Assembly (NCBI RefSeq): GCF_021347895.1
Contig: NC_067121.1
Span: forward strand, 13,031,962 to 13,095,961
Source: Acanthochromis polyacanthus
Taxonomy: Eukaryota; Chordata; Actinopteri; Pomacentridae
Direction: 5' to 3'
DNA length: 64,000 nt
In this document: positions 11,150 to 22,581 of the stretch, piece after piece
Layout of the letters: every line of letters begins with the position of its first letter
How positions within the stretch are numbered: position 1 is the first letter of the stretch
Program-made: the position numbers and the translations under genes
The notes under the pieces: model-generated
Databases searched by the model: none
What the model was told of the DNA's origin: nothing
The model's input: the letters and a program-made list of their open reading frames with translations, nothing else

Positions 11150-11980
11150 TGTGGTCATGGAAAGGATGCCAATCTGTCTCAGAAGGGTCCAATTATTGGC
11201 ATGTATCAAGCAAAGAAAACAACTAAATAGATTTCTAAAACGGCTAAAATCAGGTTAAGAACTGTCCAATACATAATTAAAACCTGGAAGGACAGTGGTG
11301 AGGAACAAATGTGGTCGGTCATGTGATGTGATGAGTCCAGATTTACGCTGTTCCAAAGTGATTGGTGCATCAGGGTAAGAAGAGAGGCGAATAAAGTGAC
11401 GCACTCATCATGCCTAGTTCCTATAAGCCTGTGGGGGTTAGGGTTACAATTTGGGGTTGATCAGGTTCAACAACATTATGTTCCGTAAGAATGAGATCAG
11501 TTGACTGTCTGAATATGCTGAATGACTTTCCGTCAGTGGAGTTTTTCTTCCCTTTTTTTTTCTTTTTCTTTTTCTCTTTATTTTCTTTTCTTTCTTTCTT
11601 TTTTTTTTTTTTTTTGGGGGGGGGAGTTTTTCTTCCCTGACAGCACAAGTATGTTCCAAGATGGCGATGCCAGGATTCATGGGCTCACATTGTAAATGAG
11701 TGGTTCAGGGAGCATGAGACATTTTTGCACATGGATTGGCCTCCACAGTGTCCAGAATTCAGCCACACTGAGAAACTTTGGGATATGCTGGAGAAGACTG
11801 CACCACAGTCTGACTCTCCCATCATCAATATAAGAGCTTGGTGAAAAATTAATGTGTATGTGGACAAAAATAAATGCTGTGACATTGCAGAAGCTTATGC
11901 ACAGTGAATGAATGCTATACTCAAAACTAAAGCCAGTCCCACAAAATATTAGAGTCCGCCTTTTATATTGGCTTGGCAGT
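11150..11980 (+). mobile_element. Decayed Tc1-like transposon
   Basis: Plus-strand remnants of a Tc1 transposase: the first catalytic block near 11325-11350, a DNA segment resembling the second block near 11650-11690, and a Trp-Pro-Pro-Gln-Cys-Pro...Glu-Lys-Leu-Trp block near 11740-11790. A pyrimidine-rich expansion at 11545-11625 splits the copy. Frames are broken throughout. Confidence 0.6.
11545..11627. repeat. T/CTTT-rich low-complexity tract ending in G run
   Basis: CTTT and T runs followed by ten or so G residues. The Lys-rich open frames read from its complement are artefacts. Confidence 0.9.
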
Positions 11981-11984
11981 GTAT

Positions 11985-14426
11985 GTATTAATTACACATA
12001 AACAAAAACATTCCACAGCCTTCTACACACAGCTAAAACACCACACAGCACTCACACAGAGACAGAACGTCCACTAAACAAAAACCGCCAAGCAAACAAG
12101 CATCATCCCCCAAAAGATGCCAACAGCACTTCATCCTAAATTTTAAAGTCGACTCATAATTTTTCTCTGTCTTCTCAAAACGTCTCACTTTGGCCAAGCT
12201 TCTTCAAAAACAAATCATTTAACTAATTACTTCACAATGCATGCTCAATGCACACTATTTACTCCTGGACTCACTCAGCCCTCCCTATTTTCACTTTTCT
12301 CAAACTTTATCTACTGTGTTGTCCTTTAGGCCTATGTTTTTTTTTGATTATCTTCTCTTACTTCACCTCTTTTTTTCTACTTCTTTTGTCTTTATTTCGA
12401 TTTGCCAATTCAATTAGGCCCAGGGTTATTATTTCCCCTCCTTTTTTCTACAAAAACTCTACTGTTTCTTCCAGCCAACTTTCATGCAGCGGTTAATTTA
12501 CACGTCTTACCTTTGAGAAGATGCAGGCTCTGTCTTCATTAATCTTCATTAATCTAAGGCTATTTAGCTCACTTTATCATTACTAGTTCCACTACTACAC
12601 TCTTTTTACTTCAACTTATTTTTCTCTTTTTATTTCAACTTTTAATTGTCTTACTTCAACTTTAATTTCTCTTATTTCTTTTCTCTATGATACTCCCCCT
12701 CTTTACGCCCTTGACACTGCAATAAACACAATTTAGAGAGAATATCGCTTCAAACCTCAACACATCATTGCATGTCTGTACAAATAATTCTGCACAGTGG
12801 AGCCTATCAGCAAAAACACAACCGCCTCAATGAACAAACCAGTGCTCCCTTTTTGTGAGAAAACACTCACATGACGAGTCAATGTGATGCAGGAGTAGGT
12901 GTGCTAAAGTTGTCGGTGGCTACGGGAAGCTACAACTGATCCTGTTTGTAAAGCCAAAGTTCTTGTTGTTTCTCAGACACTGATGATGTGCAGATGATGA
13001 GGGAACCTTCACTGACACTGGCTTGTTTGTATATCAATAAGTTTCTTACAGAGAAGACCAGATTGATCAGACACCATGGTCTGCCCGGGAGGGATTCTAA
13101 GCCATAAATGAATCTCTATCAGAATCACAATTCAAAACTCACTTATATAGGTTTGTGTATGTAAAATTCTCTTAAAGTATTTCTATCTGCAACGGGTGCC
13201 TACTTCTCCATACAGGGTGCGCAAGTTCCATCAAGTCCCAGGCACAGGTGCCTCTTCTATATAAACATTTCTAGAACTTGCATAAGCATCCCAAAACTAT
13301 TGTGGAAGCAACATACATATACCTCATATCAGATACTACAACTACTAGAGAGTTTAATGAAACAAACTGCATAATTTTTTATATTGTTAATAAAATTTCT
13401 GATGCTTTTCACAGTGTTCTGATCATTACATCAACATATAAGAGTCTTAAATTTAAATGATCACATTATAGTATATAAAAGGGATTGGTGAAAAACAATC
13501 CCAATGACTTTGCAGTGTGCTACTGAAGAATATATACAGTGCATACATGAGGACACACATTTCTCATACAGCCAAAGAGAAACTGTGTGATAGAAAGGAC
13601 GTGTAAGGAACTAAAGTGGCAGGCATCCACAGTCACAGATGAGCTTAGTAGAAAGGGTATTATGTATTGAGAAAGGAAGACACATGCTGCAAAATAACCA
13701 ACAAAAATTCTTGGCCTATCGAAAAGGACACCAACCACAGAATTTAAGATAGGCTATTATAACTTAACCTATTAGAGAGCCTTAACCTATTCAGAGCCTC
13801 GTAGTTAAAACATGCTGCACTCTTGTTCCTGCCACGTAGAGAACTTTGAGTTGTCTTCCTGGAAAAACTTAGCTTTTGATGAATTGCTAATAATTATAAA
13901 CTCTGAGCACTGACTATCCACAAAATTCCAGATAGGGAAAGATCTGAGTTGATAAATCTGTTGCTTTCCTCATGAGCTTCTGTTATCACAGTGATTTTTA
14001 ATTAAGCTTTGCAAGCAGCAGTGACAACTTTGAAAGTGGCTTGGCCTTGGACGTACCTTTTAGGTTGCATATGCACAGCACTAACCATCTCATTTGTTGA
14101 CTATTTTTATCATAACAAAATGCTACATAGGAACATCAATCGTAGACAGTCAGTAAACAAATGTGCATGTCTTAGTTAATACAAAATGATATATATCAAG
14201 TGTCATGTTAGATCAGTTGTAAAAGTTTGGGGAAAATTCTAACAAGTGCATTAACTGTACATGAAAGAGCTGTATTTATGTAACTTTTTAAAAAATCATA
14301 GTAGCAGTTTTGCAGAAAGCACAAAAGTGTCTTATTTGCTGTATTGATAAACAAACAGCAAATGCTTGCATATTTTAAGGTCTAAAGGCATTGTGAGTAG
14401 AATATATCTGTCACTTCTAAACCTAG

Positions 14427-14432
<6 letters not shown>
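11985..14432. other. Intergenic, no clear feature
   Basis: A long AT-rich stretch with pyrimidine-rich segments near 12250-12700. No splice-bounded frames, transposon motifs or RNA genes were recognised. It is the intergenic sequence on the 3' side of penk. Confidence 0.4.

Positions 14433-14516
<84 letters not shown>
14433..14516. repeat. (CA)n microsatellite, about 42 units
   Basis: Uninterrupted CA dinucleotides about 340 bp beyond the penk stop codon, close to or inside its 3' untranslated region. It is likely length-polymorphic. Possible penk poly(A) signals (ATTAAA on the minus strand at 14582-14587 and about 14531-14536) lie beside it. Confidence 0.95.
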
Positions 14517-14518
<2 letters not shown>

Positions 14519-14855
14519 GTCAAAGATGATAGATTTAATGAAATCATAGTCTCAACAAACACACCTCGATCAACAGATTGTTTTAATAAATAATATCATC
14601 ATGGAAACCAATAAGACCAAAAATGATCTGTGTATATCTGAACAACAAATGCTTAAATATACATATTGTCATTACAGGACAAGCTGAACCAATGAAGTAG
14701 ACAGCAGCACATTATACAAAGGCAGATGATACAATGTAACTAGCATAGGGATTGGGAAGTTGACTGAAACACCATCAAGTTCTGACTACAAGGTGATCGG
14801 TTGATAAAAGGGTGCTGATGAGATCGAGGGATTTAATGATCATAACTAAGGCGTC

Positions 14856-15455
14856 CTAGTCCATGAATCCTCCATATCTCTTCTGTAGCTCACTGCCATT
14901 CTCCCAGGCACGTTTCAACACCCCTCCATTCTTTGTACTGTCCACCAGCCACTCAGGCCTACCCACACGCCTCATAAACCCTCCATAGCGCTTCTTGAGC
15001 CCACGGCCTAACATAGCCTCCAGCAGGTCACCTGGTGCCACACCCCCTTCAGCCCGGCGCATGAAGCCTCCATACCTTTTCACTATCTCACCTTCCTGAC
15101 CATCCCCCTCACTGCTATGCTTGGTTGCTGCATTAAGGATCTTTAGGATCTCTAGATCAATGTTTTCTTGCTCATCCTGGACTCCAGGATTCACGAGTGC
15201 CCCATCTGGAGAGGAGGAGCGGCGAGACATGAAACCACCATAGCGTTTCATGAAGCCACCATATTTCTTCGCCATCTGGTGTTCCGGTGATGCTTTGTCC
15301 TCATAATCAGCTGTAATGGTGCCCACTGACTCCTGTTCCTGCTGTTGATTGGGGTCAGCGTCCAGAGGAATGAGGTTTTCTTCTTCCAATAGAAAGTCCT
15401 GGCACAGGCGCAGCTTCTGGCTATCCAACCCACCTTTGCACTCAAGTGAGCATGT
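14856..15455 (-). CDS. penk: Proenkephalin, exon 3 (enkephalin peptides)
   Basis: Encodes residues 49-247 and the TAG stop of a 247-residue proenkephalin, the precursor of Met-enkephalin opioid peptides secreted through the regulated pathway. The exon begins after TTTTTCCAG in phase 0, matching the previous exon. It supplies cysteines C50, C54 and C66, which with three in exon 2 form the six-cysteine N-terminal domain of the opioid-precursor family. Five Met-enkephalin copies (YGGFM) start at residues 113, 120, 176, 205 and 242; each is preceded by Lys-Lys or Lys-Arg, and all but the last are followed by a basic pair or Ser-Arg-Arg. The fourth is followed by RRVGRPEW, so a metorphamide-like peptide (YGGFMRRV with Gly as amide donor) is encoded. 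There is no Leu-enkephalin, and neither the RF nor the RGL extension of mammals; the protein ends YGGFMD. The frame is intact. Teleosts have two penk paralogues and this is not assigned to one. Confidence 0.97.
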   Translation of the reverse strand, partial: TCSLECKGGLDSQKLRLCQDFLLEEENLIPLDADPNQQQEQESVGTITADYEDKASPEHQMAKKYGGFMKRYGGFMSRRSSSPDGALVNPGVQDEQENIDLEILKILNAATKHSSEGDGQEGEIVKRYGGFMRRAEGGVAPGDLLEAMLGRGLKKRYGGFMRRVGRPEWLVDSTKNGGVLKRAWENGSELQKRYGGFMD

Positions 15456-18144
15456 CTGGAAAAATCAAAATTTATAGTATGATTTTCATCACCAATGTGC
15501 GTTTTTTCCAGTTAGTTGTAGTTTTATCAGGTCACAGAACCCTTTCATTCTCATTTCAAAAGGAGCTGGACACCTAACATTGAAGATTCCTTTGGTGAGT
15601 GAAACATGTTCAGTTTTAACTAACTTATTTATTTATTTATTTAGTTAGTTATTATCCCTGAAAATTCACCATAGTTTTCACAATCCACACTTAGATCTCT
15701 TGAAATGCATGAGTATGTCAGCTAGTGAGTGATCATGTTGCAGCCATAATGTAGTGTTGTTGTGGTTCTTACATGTAGAAGTTACATACAGTTGGTAAAT
15801 TGTTTATATGCTTCATATCTCAGAAATCAACAAAATATATGTTGCAACATGACTGTGGCTTTTCCAGTCTTTTGCAAAACTTTTAAGTAATGTCATTGGT
15901 GAACACAGTTTTTCATGCTGGTCTATACAAATGCCATGGTACAAAACCTTTTCTAGACTCCAGAAAGAGTATGGTACACATGGAGTTTAAAACATGTGGC
16001 CATTTATCAGGCGAAATGTGAAAGATGAGACATTGTGTTGCCATATAGTAAATGCAGGATCCTTTCTAAAAAAATGAATACATTTCTGGCCCTCACTGAG
16101 GATTGAAAATCAGGATGTGGTTTCATATTCTGTTTAGTTTCTGATATTATTTTTAATGGTTTCTGATTATTAAAAAAAAAAAAACTCTATTGGAGATAAA
16201 ACAATAAATGAGAGAGGAGCTTTTCAGATTTAAAGCTAATGGTAAACTGGCTGTCCTGTAAAACAACATCTAATTGTAACTGTAAATTTCTGCAATTTTT
16301 ACATCAATGCACAATGAAGTGACAATAAAGTCAGCAATGAGATGGTAAACACCTGAGAACATAAGCTGTTTGGGTCATCTGTCTAGTCCTCCAATAACAT
16401 TTAATAGCATTTAATCAGAGTAGACCATCCTCCACAACTGTTTCATTTCCCTACTGAAGTAATATTAAACTATTATTATTATTTCAGTTACAATGAATTG
16501 TAACCAAAATTGAAAAAGAGACTGAAACACAATGTTCAAAAACAATGTAATCTTGCATGCATTGCATTCCACAATTGTATGAAGGAAAGAAACAGTCAGC
16601 TGGATGTCAATAGATAGATCAGGTGATCCATAATATGTTTCACCTACTGCCTTAACAATTTACAAAAACACAGTCCCCCCTTAAACACTATGCCTTAGTC
16701 TATTCCTAACTAGATACCTCCAATAAAAAAAAGCTGTGTGCACCCACTCTTCCACTCACTTATCCCAATCATCTATTAATTTTGAAAATCCATGTAACGC
16801 TTGTAGCACGATCATAAACAGACTAAAGGTATCTGCAGGGCCCTGAGGGGTGCACAATGTTTGGATTATCTGCTCTCAACACTCATATGTGTCTTTGGAT
16901 TTCATCTATTTGAGCCATCGCAAATTATTGTTTGACAGCATGGAGGAGGGATTCTTGCTGAGCTTTCAGTGCTGCTGGCTTATGAAGACAGAATTAATGA
17001 ACAGGAAAATTGAATTGAGGACATATTGACAACTGGAGGGCTCAGAGGGAGGGTTAGGGTAGCAGCACCCTCTGGTGGCTAAAATTGAATGCATACAACA
17101 AGAAATAATTGTAAAGACAGGTCAGCCGACTGAAGGAGGAAATACAGATTGATTTCCAAATTTCTGGGCTAAAGAAAAAAAAATGGTCTGTGTTCTTATT
17201 TTTAGAGAATGCTAAGGAATTTTTGAAATCTTAAATTAGAGCAATCTATTTAATACATTATTGAATGGTGGCCCCACTTTCCATTATTCAAGTTCTGTAA
17301 TTATGACTGCTCTGTGTGCCTGTGTCTGCTCCTAATACGTATATTGGTGTACATTTAGAGAATGAAGCTAAATAAGTTTAAAATAAATTCATTAATTCTG
17401 TAAATAAAACTATTTATTATTATTATTATTATTATTATTTACAGGTAAGGTTAGAATAAATATAGAGTAGGTGTATCTAAATAAGATATCAAGTTAAACT
17501 TCTGTTCCACATAAGAAGATTCTATTTTTGGCTGCTCATATAAATGTGCATCAGTTATGAAAAGATGTCCATATAACAGAAACACAAACGAGAGCATTTT
17601 ACCATCACCATATCCTCAGAATAGAATAGAATTTAACATGTTACTTGGTCAATATATTTGACACATCAACATCTGAGTAAATCTAAATTTGAGAAAACAT
17701 GACTCTGGTTAAAAAAAAGATGGGCGCAAGATGACAGTAAAAGAAAGAAAAACAGAGAAAGGGAAAGAGGACATGGAAAGAAGAAAAAATGCACTACTAG
17801 TTTTGAGTATTGACATAAAACCTAAGACTCAATATTACCGTGATGACAGTCATCAAAAGATGAGAGGCGAGGATTCAGGAGAAGTCGAGAGGACAGGGAA
17901 AGAGATTAGTTCAAAGCAAAGAGGAAAAAAAATGGAAGGAAAAATACCTACCAATGATAAGAATACAGTGAAATGCAGTATGTAAACCTTAACTTATCTA
18001 TAATAATAAAAAAAAATGACCATGGGTGAGACACCACACTGTTATCTTACAGATCACAACCTACCAACTATTAGTTTGTCTCCTGATGTGTTTGGAAAAA
18101 TTAAGACATTTTATAGTAATAAAATAGAAATATACTGATACTAC
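15456..18144 (-). other. penk: penk intron 2
   Basis: A 2.7-kb AT-rich intron between donor CTG/GTAGTA (18145/18144) and acceptor TTCCAG/ACA (15456/15455). Phase 0. It holds short ATT and TTTA repeats (near 15630 and 17420) and A-rich runs, but no recognised transposon or RNA gene. Confidence 0.85.
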
Positions 18145-18291
18145 CAGAGATGAAAATGCAGACTGTTGTCCCAGCAGATGGTATACACAAAGTGCACACT
18201 CTTTCCCGCAGTCTGTGCCAGCCACCAGAGACACACAGGTGCCCAGAACCAGCATCCACATGCAGCCGCTGTGTGTGGGGGCAGCCATGGA
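18145..18291 (-). CDS. penk: Proenkephalin, exon 2 (signal peptide, start codon)
   Basis: Encodes residues 1-48. The ATG is at 18288, only three bases inside the exon after the acceptor TTGTTCTTAG; the context has G at +4 (ATGG). Residues 9-24 are a hydrophobic signal peptide (Cys-Met-Trp-Met-Leu-Val-Leu-Gly...) with likely cleavage after Val-Ala-Gly. The mature part has cysteines C27, C31 and C34 in the spacing typical of opioid precursors. The exon ends in phase 0 (Ser-Ser-Leu) and joins the Thr-Cys-Ser-Leu-Glu-Cys start of exon 3. A second in-frame Met at residue 10 would give a weaker signal sequence, so the first ATG is preferred. Confidence 0.93.
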
Positions 18292-18628
18292 CTAAGAACA
18301 AAGCATGAGCAAGACCAACATTTTATGCAGACATTATACTTTTTTGACAAATCTACTATGACAACTAATAATACCAAATACTTTACTTCTTTCTGTAGAT
18401 GAAAAAAAAATCAGTTTAATAAATTTCTGAATACAAATGTAAAGCATGCGATGAAAGTTTCTCTTTGTGTAAATTACGATCCTCTGTGAGGATGCGGTGG
18501 GTGAATCTTAGAGTATCGTGACAGTAGCAGCCTAATAGTACTTGCAGTCATTGCAGTATAAGTCGCAGTAGTGGTAGTAATAGTAGCGGCTGATTCTTAT
18601 AATTCAAGTACTTGTTTTCTCTCCTCAC

Positions 18629-18705
18629 CTTTAACTGATACGATACTGAAGCCGTCAGGCGCTTTCCTCGTCCGTACGTGCCTTTGGGAATAGAAGCGGA
18701 GTGGG
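18629..18705 (-). other. penk: penk exon 1, untranslated
   Basis: Inferred 5' untranslated exon. Its 3' edge is a good donor on the minus strand (AAAG/GTGAGG, boundary 18629/18628). Its 5' edge is placed about 30 bp downstream of a TATA-like element. Intron 1 (18292-18628) would then be 337 bp. An untranslated first exon also occurs in other vertebrate penk genes. Confidence 0.6.
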
Positions 18706-18732
18706 ACACAGCTGACTGGCACGAGCCTGTAC

Positions 18733-18785
18733 AGGATATTTAAGTGCGTGCACTGTGCGTGCGGCACGCGCTTCAACCAATCAGC
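18733..18785 (-). promoter_or_regulatory. penk: penk core promoter: TATA-like and CCAAT boxes
   Basis: On the minus strand a CTTAAATATCC sequence (about 18734-18744) serves as a TATA-like element. About 35 bp further upstream is an inverted CCAAT box (CCAATCAGC on the plus strand, 18777-18785). Between them lie GTGCGTG and GCACGCG motifs, making this a CpG-richer patch in an AT-rich region. Confidence 0.6.
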
Positions 18786-18940
18786 AAACACTCTATTTTT
18801 TCTTTTCTCTCTCTCTCTCTCTCTGTCAGAGTGTCGGCGCTGTCTCTGTAGTTTTCTGTAACCAGAGAAGCTCAGAGTGAAAACAAGCCTGTTCGTTGTA
18901 TTACCGCAACCGGCTACTTGCTTAAGTAGTTTGTGGTGCC

Positions 18941-18995
18941 TACGTCACTGGGGACAATACTGTGGGGCTGGAGGGTTTAATAAGCAATGACGTGA
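18941..18995 (-). promoter_or_regulatory. penk: Two CRE-like sites upstream of penk
   Basis: TACGTCA at 18941-18947 and TGACGTGA at 18988-18995, about 240-290 bp upstream of the inferred start. Mammalian PENK is controlled by CREB/AP-1 through CRE-like elements in its promoter. Those sit closer to the TATA box than these, so positional homology is uncertain. Confidence 0.4.
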
Positions 18996-20940
18996 CAGCC
19001 CCTACACCCCACCCCCAGCACCACATTTCCTTCATGTATTTACAAGGCCATATCAAGTCATCTGTTTTATTGCTTCTCAGGACGTCTTACATAGATAAGT
19101 GTAGGCTACACTTCATCTCCTGTGTAAAAACAATCTCTCTATCTCTGGGTGCATACCCTTTTTGCCTGTGTAGGTTAATTAAGACATTACCCAGCTTCTC
19201 AAGGTTTGATATGACATGTTGCTTAATTTCGTAATGAGACAGAAAATTCCAACGACAGTTACACCTGACAAAAAACTTTAATGGTCAATATTTCATATGG
19301 TCAGCAAAGAATTCATTTTAACTAAACAACAATCAGAAAAAAGAAATGCTAGGAAATGTGGGTTTGGAAACTACAATCCAAACCTACAGCTGCAGCCCAA
19401 ATTACTGTGGGTTGAAAATGTCATGTAAAGCTTCGAAATTTCATATAGGTATAAAATCACAGCATCACCATCACTACACTACCATGTACTTTAGCCTGTC
19501 ATAATAACGTGTTCTCTTTTGTTCATCTTTATTGAAATATAAAATACCGAAATATTTGTCATATAACAATGTCACGCAGAAGTACATACCAACATAAAAA
19601 AATGAAACCAAAAATTGTACCACAATCAGTCCCTTCAGGAATTCGCGATGTTGCGATAGCGCGAATTCACGCGAATTCAACCAATCTCCGCGGCTTCTGT
19701 GCTACATCAGCGGCCTGCTGACGATCACATCATTGCGGTCCTATTACAAATCCATCTCTGTGTACGTATTGGAAATGATACAAGGAATAATTGATTAAAC
19801 TGTGGGGGTGTTTCTGAGTCCCATCAGTTCCCACCGCCTGCTACATATTTACGTCATACGATTCAATATGTACACATGCATAACACACGCCTGTGTTCAG
19901 CGCAAGGTCAGGTAATGAACATTGGTTGGAGTCTTGGTGGAGTACTGCGCTGTCTGAATGCTTTCCTTGTTAATTGACGTGACAAGCCGTGAGCGCGTGT
20001 GTGAATATGTGTGTGCCTGGAAGTGAAATTAATTTTTTTGGGTACTGACAGATATGTCCAAATATGATTCATTCAATAAATTATTATTTTGTGCCTTAAA
20101 TCTCACAACCACTTCATGTTAAACCAGTACCTGACTGATGCTAATTTCCCACCATGGCATATGAGCTTTTGTGTAAATGGGTTGGAGCGTTGAATAATTA
20201 ATTCCGGAATAAATATAGTCAATTACAATGTTGAAACATGTTCTAAAAGCTGAAAAAGTGCAACTTTTTTTTTTTTTTTAGCAATTGTCACTGTCTCCCA
20301 CAATTTCATCACAACAAATGAGCTCAAAACATTGCAACTTACATCACAATTTTTTAAGAAAAGCTGCCGTGAATTCAGGCATTTTCGGCACCAACAATCT
20401 CAAAAAACACTCATGAAATCCTGGAAGGACTGCTCAATATTAGTTAAACAGTGAGACAAATTTGTATTTTTATCTCCAGGATGAATTATATAACAAAATT
20501 CTACCCACATCAAAGCCAGCAGTGCATTACCAAAAACTTTGCCAGTTTCTCACTCCTCTGCCTGGGAGGACAGCAGACATGAACTTTTACCTCAATTTGT
20601 GTGCAGCAACTATCATATATTACAGAAAGCTAAAATTAGAAATTATAATTCACATTCATATCAATTTTAACACGAAAATATAATTGTAGACACTATGTGC
20701 AGAGAATTTTATGGCCAGTCCTACTCTGACCCCAGCATTTGTAACCAAGTAATTTACAATGATATGAAACAGTTTGGAATTGTTGAAAAGGAGGTGCTAA
20801 AACCAGGCATTTGCTGTTTTCACTGCATGAAAAATGATGTAACTGTTGTCCACGTTGAAACAGTTGTTTCAGCAGGAATGGCATCTAACTCCCCAAGTTT
20901 AACTTCTCAAGCTAAATATGACTGCCCATATTACTATAGA
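18996..20940. other. penk upstream region, mostly unexplained
   Basis: Contains a palindromic patch rich in GCGAATTC near 19638-19680 beside CCAATCTCCGCGG, which looks like the end of an unrecognised repeat, and a T-run near 20265. The open frames here (for example 19474-19680 minus, hydrophobic) have no recognised domain. Confidence 0.4.
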
Positions 20941-20941
20941 A

Positions 20942-21272
20942 GGGCAGTACATATAGTGGTTAGCACTGTGTTAAAGGTCCTAGATTTCAATCCAAGCCTA
21001 GGGTATTTCTGTGTGGAGTTTGCATGTTCTTCCTGTGCCTGCATGACTTCTCACCGGGTGCTCAAGCTTCCTTCCACAGTCCAAAAACATGCTGAGGTTA
21101 AATGGCGATTCTAAATTGTCCGTAGGTGTTAATGTGGGTGCTTGGTTGTCTGTCTCACTGTGTGGCTGTGGGATCGGCTGGTGACCTGTCCAAGTCCAAG
21201 TCAACTGGGATAGGCTCCAGTCCCACCCTACGAAGGATAATGCAGTATACACAAAATGGATAGATGGATAGA
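20942..21272 (+). mobile_element. SINE-like / LINE-tail repeat
   Basis: Shows the common fish repeat order: GTGGTTAGCACTGT (tRNA-like box region), then GTGTGGAGTTTGCATGTTC, then CACAGTCCAAAAACATGC, then GGGATAGGCTCCAG, ending in GGATAGATGGATAGATA. This is recognised as a widespread teleost interspersed repeat; the exact family was not determined. Confidence 0.65.
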
Positions 21273-21416
21273 TATTACTAGAGTATGAAAAGCCACTCCC
21301 TTCCATTGCTCAGAAACCAGCCCCTCAGTTACTTCTGCACCTCATGGCCAACTCACATTGTTGTTAAAGCTCGAGGCCGTAGATCAAGAAGGTTTGTCTA
21401 CATTCTCCAGAAATGA

Positions 21417-22290
21417 ATAGTATAGAATAGAAATACTTTATTAATCCCCAAAGGGAAATTTGGTGGTTACAGCACAAAGAGTACAGTTCCCACCATCATA
21501 AATACAGATGAATAAGTATACAATGTGCAATGTTCAAATATTGCATTTTTCAAATGTAGTGCAAATAGTGTGTAAGAGTGCAAGATGAAACAAAAAAGTG
21601 TTCAATTTAAAATTACACAACTAGAAATAGATGCTATAAGGCAGAGAGGACTGAGAGCTCCCTATCAGCTAGGGTTGATGTACTGAACAGAGTTATTGCT
21701 TGTGGCAGGAAAGATTTCCTGTATTTGTCCTTGTGGCAGCTGAGCAGAACAGTCCTCCTTTCCACCACAGCTTCAAAATAATCCAGTTTGCAGCCTATCA
21801 CAGAGCTGGCTTTCCTGATCAGTTTGTTCAGTCTGTTCTTATTGTCAGTTGTGACAATAACTGACAATAAGAAGCAGACCACTTCAAAGTACAGGGCGCT
21901 GGCCACAGCTGACTGATAAAATATCTCCAACATTCTGCTGCACACATTGAAGGATCTCAGCTTCCTCAGAAAGTAGAGGCAGCTCATCCCCTTCTTGTAT
22001 ACAGTGTCAGTATTGGTCCTCCAGTTGAGTCCACTGTCAAGGTGGACTAAACTTATACTCCTCCACCATGGCAATGTTTGCACCCAGGATGTGCAGTGGC
22101 TGTGTAGTTGTCCTCTTATTCCAGAAGAAGAACACCATCTCCCTGGTCTTAGCCACATGAAGATGCAGATGATTCCTACCGGACCATTCTACAAAATTAC
22201 TCACAAGAGCCTGTTACTCATCCTCCTGTCTATCTCTTATACATCCAACTGCCAAATCGTCAGAGAACTTCTGCAAGTGGCATGACCAAG
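21417..22290 (-). mobile_element. Rex1/L2-like LINE, 3' part
   Basis: On the minus strand the C-terminal part of the LINE reverse transcriptase is readable with a few breaks: His-Leu-Asp, then Lys-Lys-Gly-Met...Leu-Tyr-Phe-Leu-Arg-Lys-Leu-Arg-Ser-Phe-Asn-Val-Cys, then Tyr-Gln-Ser-Ala-Val-Ala-Ser. It ends near 21417 with the tail typical of these LINEs (plus-strand ACTTTATTAATCCCCAAAGG). The same family left fragments at 10.0-10.4 and 28.2-28.9 kb. Confidence 0.75.
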
Positions 22291-22525
22291 ATTCAAGATT
22301 CAAGACCTTTGTTTATCATGTGGCACAATGTGCTGCAGCGATGCTTTAAAATAGTTGCCCCCCATTTAATTTTATCTAAGGTTGTGAACGACAAGATTAA
22401 CTACTGTTTTTGTGTGTGTTTTCCGCTATTATAAGGGTTACAGTATGTTTTCAGGAAAGGTGCAATACTCTTTTACGCCATCAGAGGGCATTCAGTGTTT
22501 TGGGGATCAGTAGCTGATGCCATAG

Positions 22526-22564
22526 AAGAAACCTAGTCAGTACAGTGATCTGAGCAATGTAAAG
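22526..22564 (+). repeat. Part 1 of a duplicated segment, split by hAT
   Basis: CCTAGTCAGTACAGTGATCT... continues after the hAT element at 27176-27230 (TCATCTAGCTCCTGTAGCAA...). Joined, it matches a second copy at 27797-27880. The family is unknown. Confidence 0.7.
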
Positions 22565-22581
22565 TAGGGATGGGTTGATAC

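Noticed and set aside
11421..11680. Lys-rich minus-strand frames
   Set aside because: Translations of a T/CTTT-rich low-complexity tract inside a Tc1 relic.
14332..14593. Thr-His and Val-Cys repeat open frames over dinucleotide runs (also at 42.1-42.6 kb)
   Set aside because: Translations of CA/GT microsatellites.
19474..19680. Hydrophobic minus-strand frame upstream of penk
   Set aside because: No start context or homology recognised; adjacent GCGAATTC palindromes suggest an unknown repeat end.
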